From the NCBI GenBank assembly GCA_963702835.1, contig OY969762.1:2604001-2668000 (forward strand): DNA of 64,000 nucleotides, in the 5' to 3' direction. Positions 16,697 to 24,521 of the stretch are shown here, one piece after another (positions within the stretch are counted from its first letter, which is position 1; each line of letters begins with the position of its first letter). The stretch comes from JAFGAV01 sp041479055. GTDB lineage: Bacteria > Acidobacteriota > Aminicenantia > Aminicenantales > JAFGAV01. The position numbers and the translations under genes are program-made. The notes below the pieces were generated by a model. It had not been told where the DNA came from. It made no database searches and worked only from the letters and a program-made list of their open reading frames with translations.

Positions 16697-17124
16697 TTTT
16701 TAAAAGGATTCTTAATTCGGACTCCCTCAATTATTCTGCCGTCGGAGAGATCCTCCGTCAGCAAGACCCCAGCGCCGCCTTTTCTCGCAGCCTGAACGAT
16801 CAACGAATCCCAGAACGAAAGCCTGTGCTTGGACTGGATCTCCACGGCTTCCAGAATGGAATGGCCGTTATTGACAACCATATCCCAGAGCAAGAAATCG
16901 CTGATTATTACTTTCACCGTTTCAAAATCGATCGGCCACGCGATCTTAGAGGTGACCGCCACGGTAAATTCTTGAAGAACTTGGGTGCTCAATACACCGC
17001 GCCTTTCGTTCCAGATGTCGAGAACAACTTCTTTGGCGATCGCATGTTTATCTCCGGCCGATAGGTCATAAGCGTAAATAAGTACGTTCGTGTCGATAAA
17101 GACCTTACTTTTTGCGGCGCGCAT
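16693..17124 (-). CDS. PIN-domain toxin (VapC-like)
   Basis: 143 residues from ATG 17124 (or ATG 17133, three codons earlier). The PIN signature 'FIDTNVLIYAYD' supplies the first acidic residues. 'SFWDSLIVQAA' and 'LLTEDLSDG' supply the later conserved Asp/Glu positions, so the metal-dependent RNase site looks intact. It overlaps the 3' end of the RHH antitoxin gene by 20 bases, the usual toxin-antitoxin coupling. It would cleave RNA when the antitoxin is degraded. Confidence 0.9.
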   Translation of the reverse strand: MRAAKSKVFIDTNVLIYAYDLSAGDKHAIAKEVVLDIWNERRGVLSTQVLQEFTVAVTSKIAWPIDFETVKVIISDFLLWDMVVNNGHSILEAVEIQSKHRLSFWDSLIVQAARKGGAGVLLTEDLSDGRIIEGVRIKNPFKN

Positions 17125-17374
17125 GGAGATCATCCCGGTTGAAGCCGACCTGTCCTTTGGTGCCGAAGTCAAAGCCCTTCTCCAAGAGTCCTGCTTGCCG
17201 TTTTCTGGCGCTCTCGTAGCCTGTCTCTTCACGGACTTTGTATTCGAGCGCGGCGCGGAGAAATGCGCTGAGCGACATGTCTTTTTGGGCGGCCATAACT
17301 TTAGATTTTTTTATGAGCTCCTTAGGCAAGGACAAGGTCACATTCTGTCTTTCCGCTCTTAGGTCCGAGCGCAT
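17105..17374 (-). CDS. Ribbon-helix-helix antitoxin for the PIN toxin
   Basis: About 89 residues. 'RQNVTLSLPKELIKKSKVMA' (a beta strand followed by the first helix) and 'SLSAFLRAALEYKV' match RHH antitoxins of VapBC-type pairs, followed by a charged toxin-binding tail. I place the start at ATG 17374. A GTG at 17431 is in frame but lies inside the palindromic operator, so it is less likely. No strong ribosome site is seen at 17374, and the message may be leaderless or nearly so. Confidence 0.8.
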   Translation of the reverse strand: MRSDLRAERQNVTLSLPKELIKKSKVMAAQKDMSLSAFLRAALEYKVREETGYESARKRQAGLLEKGFDFGTKGQVGFNRDDLHARRKK

Positions 17375-17428
17375 ATCCGCGGATTTTTCTGATACAGTAG
17401 AGTTACGCCTAATTTTACTTCCTATTTT

Positions 17429-17459
17429 CACATAATTATGTATATCACATAATTATGTG
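17429..17459. promoter_or_regulatory. Paired palindromic operator of the toxin-antitoxin operon
   Basis: Two 14-bp palindromes, CACATAATTATGTA (17429-17442) and CACATAATTATGTG (17446-17459), sit 17 bases apart just upstream of the antitoxin gene. Tandem half-turn-phased palindromes are the normal target of RHH antitoxins, so autoregulation is expected. Confidence 0.75.
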
Positions 17460-17606
17460 AACATCAAGGTAAACCGATTCATAGCTGAAAGACGCAATAG
17501 ATCTATATCAATTCTCAAGATGAAAAACGACGCCCGCGTAGCCTCGGACATCGGAAAACGCAGCTGAATATATCCTGCGTGGTCGAGCGTCCTACCCCAA
17601 CCGCTT

Positions 17607-18016
17607 GTTAGGCATCGCCCGTAGGCACAATTCCAGTGTTTTCAACCATTAGAATTACGGTTCGTTCAGGAGCCCGTGTGCGATGCTTTACCCCTCTCGG
17701 CACAACTAAACCCTGACGCGGTTTCAGTTCCACTGTTCTCTCTTTTAGATCAACAAATAGGCGTCCCTCAATCACAAAGAAGAATTCATCGTCGTTTGTG
17801 TGTTTATGCCAGTGATACTCGCCCTTAATGACCCCTAGCCGAACAACAGAATCATTGACCCGGCAGAGCGTTTGGTTAAACCACTGGTCCGTACAGGCCG
17901 CAACCAAGGCAGGCACGTTCACTATTTCGAGCGGGCGGTAATAAATATTAAGGCGAGTCGTGTAAGGATAATCTTTAGATTTATTCACAATAATCTCCTT
18001 TGCTACGTCGTATAAC
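17607..18016 (-). mobile_element. Gene-cassette-like unit carrying the cupin gene
   Basis: The cupin gene is framed as in an integron cassette. On the coding strand GTTATAC (18016-18010) lies 22 bases before its ATG. GCCTAAC (17613-17607), a match to the RYYYAAC core, overlaps its stop codon and is followed by an AAGCGG tract typical of the start of an attC site. The full hairpin of the 3' site is not well preserved. No integrase is in the window. Confidence 0.45.
17608..17988 (-). CDS. Cupin-domain protein
   Basis: 126 residues from ATG 17988 (AAAGGAGATT site). A single cupin barrel is marked by 'EYHWHKHTNDDEFFFVIEG' (motif 1 with the metal-binding His/His/Glu) and 'PRQGLVVPRGVKHRTRAPE' (motif 2 with the last His). 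It is cytoplasmic and likely binds a metal. Small single-domain cupins cover isomerases, dioxygenases and sensors, and nothing here narrows that. It lies in the cassette-like array and shares its orientation. Confidence 0.85.
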   Translation of the reverse strand: MNKSKDYPYTTRLNIYYRPLEIVNVPALVAACTDQWFNQTLCRVNDSVVRLGVIKGEYHWHKHTNDDEFFFVIEGRLFVDLKERTVELKPRQGLVVPRGVKHRTRAPERTVILMVENTGIVPTGDA

Positions 18017-18124
18017 GCTCCCGTTCAGAGGGCCGGTTTACCAACCCCCGAATCTATATAGAGCTCAGAGTGATGCACATACCGTGGACCTATACGTCTT
18101 AATGGGCTTTTGGGAGACCATCAA

Positions 18125-18552
18125 TCACGATATCCAGAACATTTTTGTACTTAGGACATGCCAGCCATCTTTGTCGATGCGCATTACCGCAATATGTCCG
18201 GAACTGCATAAAATACCACAGTAATATGAATATGGAACATCATAGTCACCATCTGAACGTCATTTTGCTTCTTCGATGTTCATATGCATCCCCTTGCTAT
18301 AGCCCATTTGCTTCCGGGGAAAAAGTTCACATTTGCGGATGTAATTATAGCGATGTACTTTGGAGGAAGATCGACACCCTGTACAGATATGCAATAATTA
18401 TAGTTTGAATTAGTTTTGAGATATGAGTCGTGGGATAATTCGTAGAGAATCAGCGAGACAGCCATGTCGTATTTTGAACGGGGTTCTGTAGAAGCGAAGG
18501 TTTGCGACAGAATTGTAACAATGATTCCGGCTATTAAAGCCCTCATTGTCAT
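18125..18552 (-). pseudogene. Small secreted protein gene, frame-disrupted
   Basis: Starts at ATG 18552 with a good AGGAGATACT site. It encodes a signal peptide and 'YNYCISVQGVDLPPKYI', then loses frame around 18290-18300. The other frame continues after an in-frame TGA with 'DYDVPYSYYCGILCSSGH' and a C-terminus ending 'STKMFWIS' at 18125. The two halves together look like one small secreted protein of the kind common in gene cassettes. At least one frameshift and one stop separate them. Confidence 0.5.
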
Positions 18553-18589
18553 TTAGTATCTCCTAATTAAATGCTTTTTCGCTGGCGAA

Positions 18590-18846
18590 TTAATATTCTA
18601 GATCACTAAAGGGCGATAAAATCCTTGCCTTGACTGCCCATTCCGCGCATTCAGGTTTATCGGCGCAAACCCTATCAGCTTCAGCCAGTGCAATAGGCAA
18701 TAGCGCTTGGAGCGTTTGCTCATTATTTATTTCAGCACATTCCTTAGTAGGCACTTTTTTACATTCCAATATTCTTGTTTGCTTGCTGGGGATATCGTGT
18801 CAATTAGAAATAAGAATTGAATGATAAACAATGATCGGACCAACAA
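18590..18846 (-). pseudogene. Cys-rich secreted protein gene, frame-disrupted
   Basis: A frame that could start at TTG 18846 gives a signal-peptide-like stretch ('LLVRSLFIIQFLFLIDTIS') and 'KQEYWNVKKC'. The neighbouring frame then carries on with 'PTKECAEINNEQTLQALL' and 'EADRVCADKPECAEWAVK' to a TAA at 18590. One base would join them. Four or more cysteines suggest an exported disulfide-bonded protein. No family is recognised. Confidence 0.4.
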
Positions 18847-18862
18847 TTTAAATTCCCAATAT

Positions 18863-18929
18863 CACCTAACAGCAGGCATCAGTGCAAGCCGGTTTTATTG
18901 GCAACCCGCTGTATCCCCTTGTTATAGGG
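18863..18929 (-). mobile_element. attC-like recombination site
   Basis: Read on the minus strand, this stretch lies at the 3' end of the membrane-protein gene (18879-19270) and ends in GTTAGGT, a GTTRRRY core match, just before the next small gene. The outer arms CAGCAGG and CCCGCTG can pair, but the inner stem is weak. Position and core agree with an integron attC site. This is inference. Confidence 0.4.
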
Positions 18930-19270
18930 TATTTTGCAGCTTATATATTTTACAATAAACTGTAGTAACAAAAGACCAATTAATCCCAGGGGATAGAGAA
19001 AAAACCGTTCCATGAATAATTCGCGCTTCACAATCACAAAGGCTGAACTTACATCCCATAGGAAGAGTCCAATACCAGCGCCTAATAGCCAAATCAGAAC
19101 TTTATTTTTTCGGCGAAGGTTGAAGGCGTACAGGCCAGTCAAAACAAAGGCAAAAAAAGGGTCGCTATATTTGCTAAATGAACTCTAACCGTTGCACCAA
19201 TAATAAGAAGTGAGATTATGGATAGAAATACGAAAACGGCATTTATGGTTAATAAATATATTTTCTTCAT
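18879..19270 (-). pseudogene. Small multi-helix membrane protein gene with one frameshift
   Basis: Starts at ATG 19270 (AAGG four bases upstream) with a hydrophobic helix ('AVFVFLSIISLLIIGATVRV'). Near 19165 the frame runs into a stop. Adding one T restores 'YSDPFFAFVLTGLYAFNL' and three further helices to a stop at 18879. The product would be about 130 residues, a four-helix integral membrane protein of unknown function. The disruption is a single missing base, so an assembly error cannot be excluded. Confidence 0.5.
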
Positions 19271-19271
19271 T

Positions 19272-19341
19272 TTGCCTTATAAGGCTCAGCATCCGCCGTA
19301 GCTGCGCTCCTGCGGCGGCCGGGTGTATGCTGCTTTAGCCA
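19272..19341 (-). mobile_element. attC-like hairpin between two small membrane-protein genes
   Basis: A long imperfect hairpin with arms CAGCATCCGCCG (19287-19298) and CGGCGG...ATGCTG. It is placed between the stop of the gene at 19335-19904 and the start of the gene at 18879-19270. Stem-loop architecture and position fit an attC site, although the terminal core (CTTATAA) is degenerate. Confidence 0.45.
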
Positions 19342-19904
19342 CCCCTAAGCAGCTTCTTGGTGAGTCTGATTTCCACCTGTCCGCCTTGGTCAGACTTGGC
19401 TACGATTTCTCGACCTCGTATGTACACGTGAAATTGAAAGATCACGGCGCCAGATTTGAACCTGAATGCCCTCGTCGGGACGCGCGCGGATACCATCTGC
19501 CCGATCAGCTCATCGACTTTTTCGATTCGATTCAGTCCGTCAACAAACGGCGTCTTGTCAACATAGTCCCATGACCGCATGGGGTTTTTAATGCTCGGAT
19601 ACTCCCTTGCGACCTCTGGTTGAAGTTCCAGCTCAGACTTCAGGATTAAGGGTCCTACCGTCGAGTAGACGAGGACTCTCTTCGGGGGAGCATACTGGGA
19701 TTCAAGGGCATTTGCATGAGCCGACACGAGTAGTCTGACCTGGAAGTCTGCAGGCGCCAAGCCCTCGCTAGATGGCCGCGGCCACAAAAAGAAAGCAACC
19801 GCTAGCGAAATCGACAAGACACCTAGGTAAGCACCAATGCATGTGAGCTTGCTCGGAAGTGACCAGCCTCGCCACTGCGCCCTTGTTGGTATGAGATGGA
19901 GCAT
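19335..19904 (-). CDS. Single-pass membrane protein of unknown function
   Basis: 189 residues from ATG 19904. The N-terminus 'LIPTRAQWRGWSLPSKLTC' followed by one membrane helix (about 22-45) is a pattern I associate with hypothetical proteins of accessory regions. The remainder is a soluble, beta-rich domain ending in a basic tail. Its 3' end and its 5' end both abut attC-like hairpins. It lies just downstream of the TIR-like gene in the same orientation and could be an accessory of that system or an unrelated cassette. Confidence 0.65.
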   Translation of the reverse strand: MLHLIPTRAQWRGWSLPSKLTCIGAYLGVLSISLAVAFFLWPRPSSEGLAPADFQVRLLVSAHANALESQYAPPKRVLVYSTVGPLILKSELELQPEVAREYPSIKNPMRSWDYVDKTPFVDGLNRIEKVDELIGQMVSARVPTRAFRFKSGAVIFQFHVYIRGREIVAKSDQGGQVEIRLTKKLLRGG

Positions 19905-19916
19905 GGTTCGCTTGAG

Positions 19917-19968
19917 CGGCTAACGCTGCGCTTGACCGGCGCGCCGCTTTCGGCGCGGCCGTTTTGGA
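19917..19968 (-). mobile_element. attC-like hairpin at the 3' end of the TIR-like gene
   Basis: The last codons of the TIR-like gene are encoded by a strong stem (CGCGCCG/CGGCGCG with a 4-base loop, about 19930-19947). Its stop codon is part of CGTTAGCC (near-consensus GTTRRRY), followed 12 bases later by the next gene's ATG. Genes that run into a hairpin ending in GTTAG are typical of integron cassettes. Confidence 0.5.
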
Positions 19969-20810
19969 ACGGCATTTAGAGTGCGTGCCTGAAAATCACC
20001 TGCATTTAGCCAGTCCGAGCCCGATGTATCGACATTGCATCCAGCATTGGCAAGTTTCGTAGCAAATTCTTGTCGACTATGTGGGCTATTGCTCAGATGC
20101 AGGACGTGCCTACCACCAACATCGCTAAAAGGGCGCGTATCACCTAGTTGCACAAGCACAGTTGAATTGGGGTTTTTCCCAAATGCCATCCCAGCCTCAA
20201 ACAGAACGTTGGGTCGCGCCTGGCCAGATAGTTTACGCTCATGTTGTGGATCACGTGGCGTAATGAAGGCGGCCTTTAGTCTGGCCTCATCATCAGGCGT
20301 AAGCAAAACTATGATTGCTGCTGCCTCGCTAAACGCTGCGTCTAATACCTCGCCGACGTAGGGTGATCCTTTGTTGGTTAGCTTCAATGCTTGGGTCCAT
20401 TCCAGCGGCCTGAGATTAAGTGTCCGCAAAAATGAAAACACTGCATCTCTTGCTGTAAGGTCGCGACCATAAACAACAAAGACTGTCTTTCCGCGCCTTT
20501 TTTGAGGGTTGGAAGCCCGCTTTGCCTTTTCTGTACGTCGTGACACAGCCTTTGTAAATGCACCGTTCGGTTGTAGTATCACTGGGGCGGGTGCTGCACT
20601 AATAGCAGATTGCCGGATTGTAAATAGCTCTTCTGCCGATGCAAACTTCGATATGTTTACTCCGTGTTCAGCAGCAACGACGATTGCGGCGAGAGGGCGC
20701 GGCAGATGCGCGTTGCGAACCTTCGCGTCAATAAGCGCGTATACTCGACTACGACCTAGGCCTAATTTAGTTTTAAGTCGCTCAAGCAGTTGTCGGTTGA
20801 TCCGCGCCAC
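19920..20810 (-). CDS. TIR-like predicted nucleotide-binding protein with N-terminal HTH-like domain
   Basis: 296 residues from GTG 20810. Residues 1-60 form a helical, DNA-binding-like domain ('LGLGRSRVYALIDAKV', 'LPRPLAAIVVAAEHGVNISKF'). Residues 108-245 match the TIR-like 'predicted nucleotide-binding protein' family: 'VFVVYGRDLTARDAVFSFL', Glu154 in 'SPYVGEVLDAAF' at the position of the TIR catalytic Glu, 'IVLLTPDDEA' and 'NVLFEAGMAFG'. Relatives occur as effectors next to cyclic-nucleotide immune systems, where TIR domains degrade NAD. Two tiny HTH genes precede it by 20 bases in one operon. Enzymatic activity and trigger are inference. Confidence 0.8.
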   Translation of the reverse strand: MARINRQLLERLKTKLGLGRSRVYALIDAKVRNAHLPRPLAAIVVAAEHGVNISKFASAEELFTIRQSAISAAPAPVILQPNGAFTKAVSRRTEKAKRASNPQKRRGKTVFVVYGRDLTARDAVFSFLRTLNLRPLEWTQALKLTNKGSPYVGEVLDAAFSEAAAIIVLLTPDDEARLKAAFITPRDPQHERKLSGQARPNVLFEAGMAFGKNPNSTVLVQLGDTRPFSDVGGRHVLHLSNSPHSRQEFATKLANAGCNVDTSGSDWLNAGDFQARTLNAVPKRPRRKRRAGQAQR

Positions 20811-20830
20811 GAGATTTGGTTCCGAGGATA

Positions 20831-21070
20831 CTATTTCTTAGCCCGCAAACGATGCAGGGCTACATTGACTGCGTTACCAGTTACCCCTAGCAATTCAGCA
20901 ATCTCGATGTTCGTAAAACCCGCGCCGGCAAGCATTTTAATTTTTTCAGGCTTAGATTCGCCCTTAATAGCCAGTAATGCTAGCAACCGAGTTAGTTTTT
21001 CTAGCTGCTTAGATTTTTCGCGCGGCGTTTCCGCGCCCAAGGGCGCTTTAGCCTTTCTTCGCGTTGCCAC
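20831..21070 (-). CDS. Small HTH protein (sigma region 4-like), second gene of the TIR operon
   Basis: 79 residues from GTG 21070, which has a strong GGGAGG site four bases upstream; an upstream in-frame start at 21124 is not needed. A basic N-terminus is followed by a helix-turn-helix (about 40-77) with 'AGFTNIEIAELLGVTGNAV', as in sigma-70 region 4 and LuxR-type HTHs. It overlaps the preceding HTH gene by 23 bases, so translation is coupled. It likely binds DNA or RNA polymerase and regulates or licenses the TIR-like effector (inference). Confidence 0.75.
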   Translation of the reverse strand: MATRRKAKAPLGAETPREKSKQLEKLTRLLALLAIKGESKPEKIKMLAGAGFTNIEIAELLGVTGNAVNVALHRLRAKK

Positions 21071-21299
21071 GTTTTCCTCCCTTCTTTTTAGAAGCAAGAC
21101 GGAACAATTCCGCCAGAGATGCATATGATGTCCCTAATAATGCGGCCGCCTCTTTTCTCGATATGCCAAGAGATTCCAGAAACCGACCCTGAGTGGCCAG
21201 ATCCTTATCTCGAAGTTCTGCCTGCGCCAGGCAAAGGAAAGCCAGAGATCGGCCGATCACAGCAAGCCAGTCATTGTTGTTTTCGTCGCTTTCTTTCAA
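21048..21299 (-). CDS. Small HTH protein, first gene of the TIR operon
   Basis: 83 residues. The start is a TTG at 21299 with GGAGGAG six bases upstream; no ATG is in frame. The first half ('DWLAVIGRSLAFLCLAQAEL') is an amphipathic helix. The second half ('LGISRKEAAALLGTSYASL', about 42-70) is a helix-turn-helix, followed by a Lys/Gly-rich tail. Its C-terminal codons overlap the start of the second HTH gene. The two share design but not sequence and may form a heterodimer. Function is unknown. Confidence 0.75.
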   Translation of the reverse strand: MKESDENNNDWLAVIGRSLAFLCLAQAELRDKDLATQGRFLESLGISRKEAAALLGTSYASLAELFRLASKKKGGKRGNAKKG

Positions 21300-21449
21300 G
21301 CAGCTCCTCCCATGGTGGCCAATAGATAAAGCAGCTCACTAAGAATGTCTAAATTGATTTGCATAATATCCCAAAAGCCACAACTAGTGCTATATAAAAC
21401 GTCTTTGAAAAGAAAATTGCTCCATATTAACCCCCTTCTATCATTTTAG

Positions 21450-21478
21450 ATTTTAAATCGGCCTTGCGGCTAAGTCAA
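21450..21478 (-). promoter_or_regulatory. Sigma-70 promoter for the HTH-HTH-TIR operon
   Basis: Minus strand TTGACT (21478-21473), a 17-base spacer, TAAAAT (21455-21450), about 150 bases ahead of the first HTH gene. The spacer is nearly the same as that of the cytochrome promoter at 15929-15957 (shared GGCCGATTTAA). The leader between promoter and TTG start is AT-rich and holds no other gene. Confidence 0.65.
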
Positions 21479-21528
21479 GCCCCCTAGATCAAAAGGCTCG
21501 AAAGTTCTTGCTGGCCGTTCTTGATGCC

Positions 21529-23485
21529 TTATTTAGCCATGATTTGTACATTCTTTTTATCAACGCCGCCGCGGGTGGAGAAGACCGATACTTCGGCCTC
21601 GAGGGGTGTGGCTTTAGTCGCGGCCGCTGGCGCAGCCTTCGCATCAGCGCCTGGGCCCTGGCCTGCGGGTTTGATCTTGAACTTCCAGCGGACTTCCTTT
21701 TTCTCTCCGGATTTCAAGTGTCCGATCTCGATTTTCGCCTTGAAGCCAGACTCAAGCTCCGCGCCTTCGGGCAGCTTGACCTCCACCCAGTCGGGCCGGA
21801 CGATCTTCACCCGCTCGGCCATCTTCAGGGCCGTGGGCAGAAAGCCCTCATTGGTAACGACACAGGAGAGGTCGAAGAGGTTTTTCTCCTTGTCAAGAAG
21901 GCCCGCCTTTTTTTTCACCGGCCTCGCCTCGGCCGACAGGATCCTCACCTGCGGCAGAGACTTGGCCAGCATTAGGTTGAACATGGCTTCCTTGCGGGCC
22001 CATTCCTCGAGAAACTCCGGCGGCGGGTTCTGCCGGAAGAACTTGGGGTTGTATCCGCCGATTTCCACCTCGCCGAGCTGTGGATGATTGAACTTTGTCC
22101 AATTCTTGAACCCCCGCCCGCTGAGCGCTTCATCGTTCCAGCGCAGGATCTCGATCTCTGTAATCCGGCCGTCGCCGTCATAGTCCTTGACCCGGCCGCC
22201 GCTCCACAGCTCGTCGCCGTACCAGATGGCGCCATAATAAAAATAGCCGAAATCCGGGGAATGGCCGAACAGCGGCCGGCCCGCAGGCCCCTCTTCCTCA
22301 GGTTCCCGCATTTCCATATCCCGGAAGCTGCGGCCGGCGTTGGCGAAGTCCCAATAGACATCGCCGGCATAGGGATAGCCGGTGAGCTTACGGCCCTCGG
22401 CATCGAAGTGACGGTAGAAGGCAAGGTCCTCGGGAAACATCGACTCTTCGCTACGGCTGGTCGAGGGCGGCCGGAGGATGCATGGGCACAGCCGTGTCCA
22501 TGGTCTGGCCAACCGAAACGTTGGGATGCTCGAGCAGGAAGAGGACGACGCTCCGCGTCTCGGGCTCGGACAGGGGATACTCGCCCGCTCCGAGCTGGGT
22601 CCATCCCCGGCCGGTGAGATCCCGGCCCGGCTCCGGCCGCCAGTTCTCAGGATAGTTGCGGTGGAGGTCCAGGCCGCCGATCCCGTCCTCGTTGAACTTG
22701 CCGTCGCCATCGTTGTCCAGGCCTTCGCTATAAACGAGATAATCCCCTTTGCCCTGGCCGGCCCTTTTCATCAGGCGTCCGGAAGCGTCGGCGGGGTCGA
22801 TAATGAATTCGCCCTTGCCCGCCTCGACTTTCTTCCTCATTTGGCGGCAGAAGCCGTCACCGTCAAGGTCCTCGGCCGGATCCTCATCCAGCAGTCCGTC
22901 TCCATCGCTGTCATGGGGCCGGACAGTGCTCCGGTTGCTCTGGGCGGTGTTGAGGTAGAGCTCGGAGCCGTCGGGGTTGTTCTTGACGCGCACGTAGAGC
23001 GCCTTGGTGTCCACCAGCCGGGTGATGTCCGGGTCTTTTCCGTAGTTGGTCAGGACGTGCCAGGCGGAGTAGAGGGCCGACTCGGCGGCCGTGACTTCGC
23101 CCGAATGGCGATTGCCCTCCAGGAACATGGCCGGCTTGTCCGTGTCCTTGCCCGTCTTCTTGTTGGTGATGGTTATTTGCCAGATGTCCCGGCCCTCGAA
23201 GCTCCGGCCCACGGAATAGAGCGCGACGAGGTCGGGATAATCCTTCTCCCACTGCCGCAGGAAGGAAACGACCTCTTCATATTTATGGTAATGCTTGAAA
23301 TCCATCTCGCCCGGCTTGATCGGCTTAGTCTCCGGATAATCTACCGCCGAGAAAAAGCTCGCCCCGTGCCGAAGTCCCGCCACGACATACGGCCTACCCG
23401 GCTTCGTTTCCTGGGAAAGGAGGAACGGACAAATAAGGATAAGGATTACGAAAAGATATACATTTTTCCGGCGGATTAACTTCAT
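21529..23485 (-). CDS. Secreted M14-family zinc carboxypeptidase, interrupted by one extra base
   Basis: Starts at ATG 23485 (AAGGAGGAG site) with a signal peptide. Zinc ligands are visible in 'EGNRHSGEVTAAES' (H..E) and later 'GGLDLHRNYPENW' (H). 'QTMDTAVPM' follows in the catalytic domain, with several Ca-binding-like 'DSDGDG' and 'DNDGDG' motifs between. Near 22476 one extra G (plus strand) shifts the frame; without it the protein continues 'HLRPPSTSRSEESMFPEDL' to 21529, about 651 residues in total. As given, it splits into 22451-23485 and the downstream part. Likely an exported peptidase for protein degradation. Confidence 0.85.
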
Positions 23486-23702
23486 AGAACTCCTCCTTCG
23501 CCAAACGCTAATCAAGACAATGACTCTTAAATACACCTTTTGTGGCGCAAAAAGAAGCCTATAAGGAGAATATTGAACGCAAAAAAGAATCAAGAACAAG
23601 AATTTCAGGCAATTAGCTTGGGCCGCCCCCTAAAAAAGGAAACCAAACCATGGCCGGGCGCGTATATAGGGGTGACAGGAACGAATCGTGAGGAGAACTG
23701 AA

Positions 23703-23885
23703 ATGAAGATCGGAAAGAAAATCGGCATCTTCCTGCTGGCGCTGTTCCTCTCGGTCATGACTTTTGAAGTCTTTGTCCGGATAACCTCTGCCGACGAGCT
23801 GCTCAAGCTGGCCCGGCAGGCCGGGGACCACAGGATTTTCACCATCATAGCCCAGAACGTGGACGGCCTTCCCCCTACTCTGTGA
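23703..23885 (+). CDS. Short single-helix membrane or exported protein
   Basis: 60 residues from ATG 23703 with GGAG seven bases upstream. A hydrophobic N-terminal helix ('IGIFLLALFLSVMTFEVFV') is followed by a short polar tail. It stands alone on the plus strand between two minus-strand genes. No family is recognised, and it may be spurious, but its ribosome site and hydrophobic segment favour a real small gene. Confidence 0.4.
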   Translation: MKIGKKIGIFLLALFLSVMTFEVFVRITSADELLKLARQAGDHRIFTIIAQNVDGLPPTL

Positions 23886-24005
23886 AGGAAAAGACTGAAG
23901 GCTGACCTTGAAACCCAAGGACATCGCCAAGGAAACGGGATTGACGGAAAATAGGGCATCTCAGAGACTTCCCGAAAACTCTGCTAAAAACAAAACGCCC
24001 GGCCG

Positions 24006-24521
24006 TCAGTCCCGTCTTGTTTTTATAGATATGCTTCGCTTTTTGCTCCGGCGGACCAAGGCCATGGCCCAGCACTGGACGGCCTGGCCTTTGCCCACGA
24101 CGCCTAGTCCCTCCTGGGTCTTGGCCTTGATCCCCACCCAATCCTCTTTCAGACCAAGGAGCGGCGCCAAAACTTTCTTCATCCGCGGAATGTAGGGCGC
24201 CAGTTCCGGCTTTTCGGCCACGATCACCGAATCCACCTGCATCACTCGAAACCCTTTCCTCCGCAGCCGGGCCACGGCGGCCCGGAGCAGGGCCGTGCTC
24301 CGGATGTCTTTGAAGCGGGGGTCCGAATCCGGGAACAGCCGGCCGATGTCCTCCTGGCCCGAAGCCCCGAGCAGGGCGTCCACCAGGGCATGGACCAGGC
24401 AGTCGCCGTCTGAATGCCCCAGCAATCCCTTTGAAAAAGGGATATCCAGGCCGCCCAGATAGAGCTTCCGGCCGCGCACCAAACGGTGGATGTCGAACCC
24501 CAGGCCGGCCCTAATCATCAC
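24006..24521 (-). CDS. ispF: 2-C-methyl-D-erythritol 2,4-cyclodiphosphate synthase
   Basis: 171 residues. It makes MEcPP from CDP-ME 2-phosphate in the non-mevalonate isoprenoid pathway. 'GLGFDIHRLVRGRKLYLGG' carries the first metal-binding Asp/His, 'LLGHSDGDCLVHALVDALLG' the second His site, and 'IGRLFPDSDPRFKD' the substrate loop. Length fits the family with a short basic C-terminal extension. It overlaps ispD by 11 bases, a frequent arrangement (fused in some bacteria). A 36-residue tail past 'KAKTQEGLG' is normal. Confidence 0.95.
   Translation of the reverse strand: MMIRAGLGFDIHRLVRGRKLYLGGLDIPFSKGLLGHSDGDCLVHALVDALLGASGQEDIGRLFPDSDPRFKDIRSTALLRAAVARLRRKGFRVMQVDSVIVAEKPELAPYIPRMKKVLAPLLGLKEDWVGIKAKTQEGLGVVGKGQAVQCWAMALVRRSKKRSISIKTRRD

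Noticed and set aside
23908..24195. Plus-strand frame 'KPKDIAKETGLTENRA' overlapping ispF
   Set aside because: Non-ATG start, mostly antisense to ispF, and no similarity beyond a short helix-like stretch.
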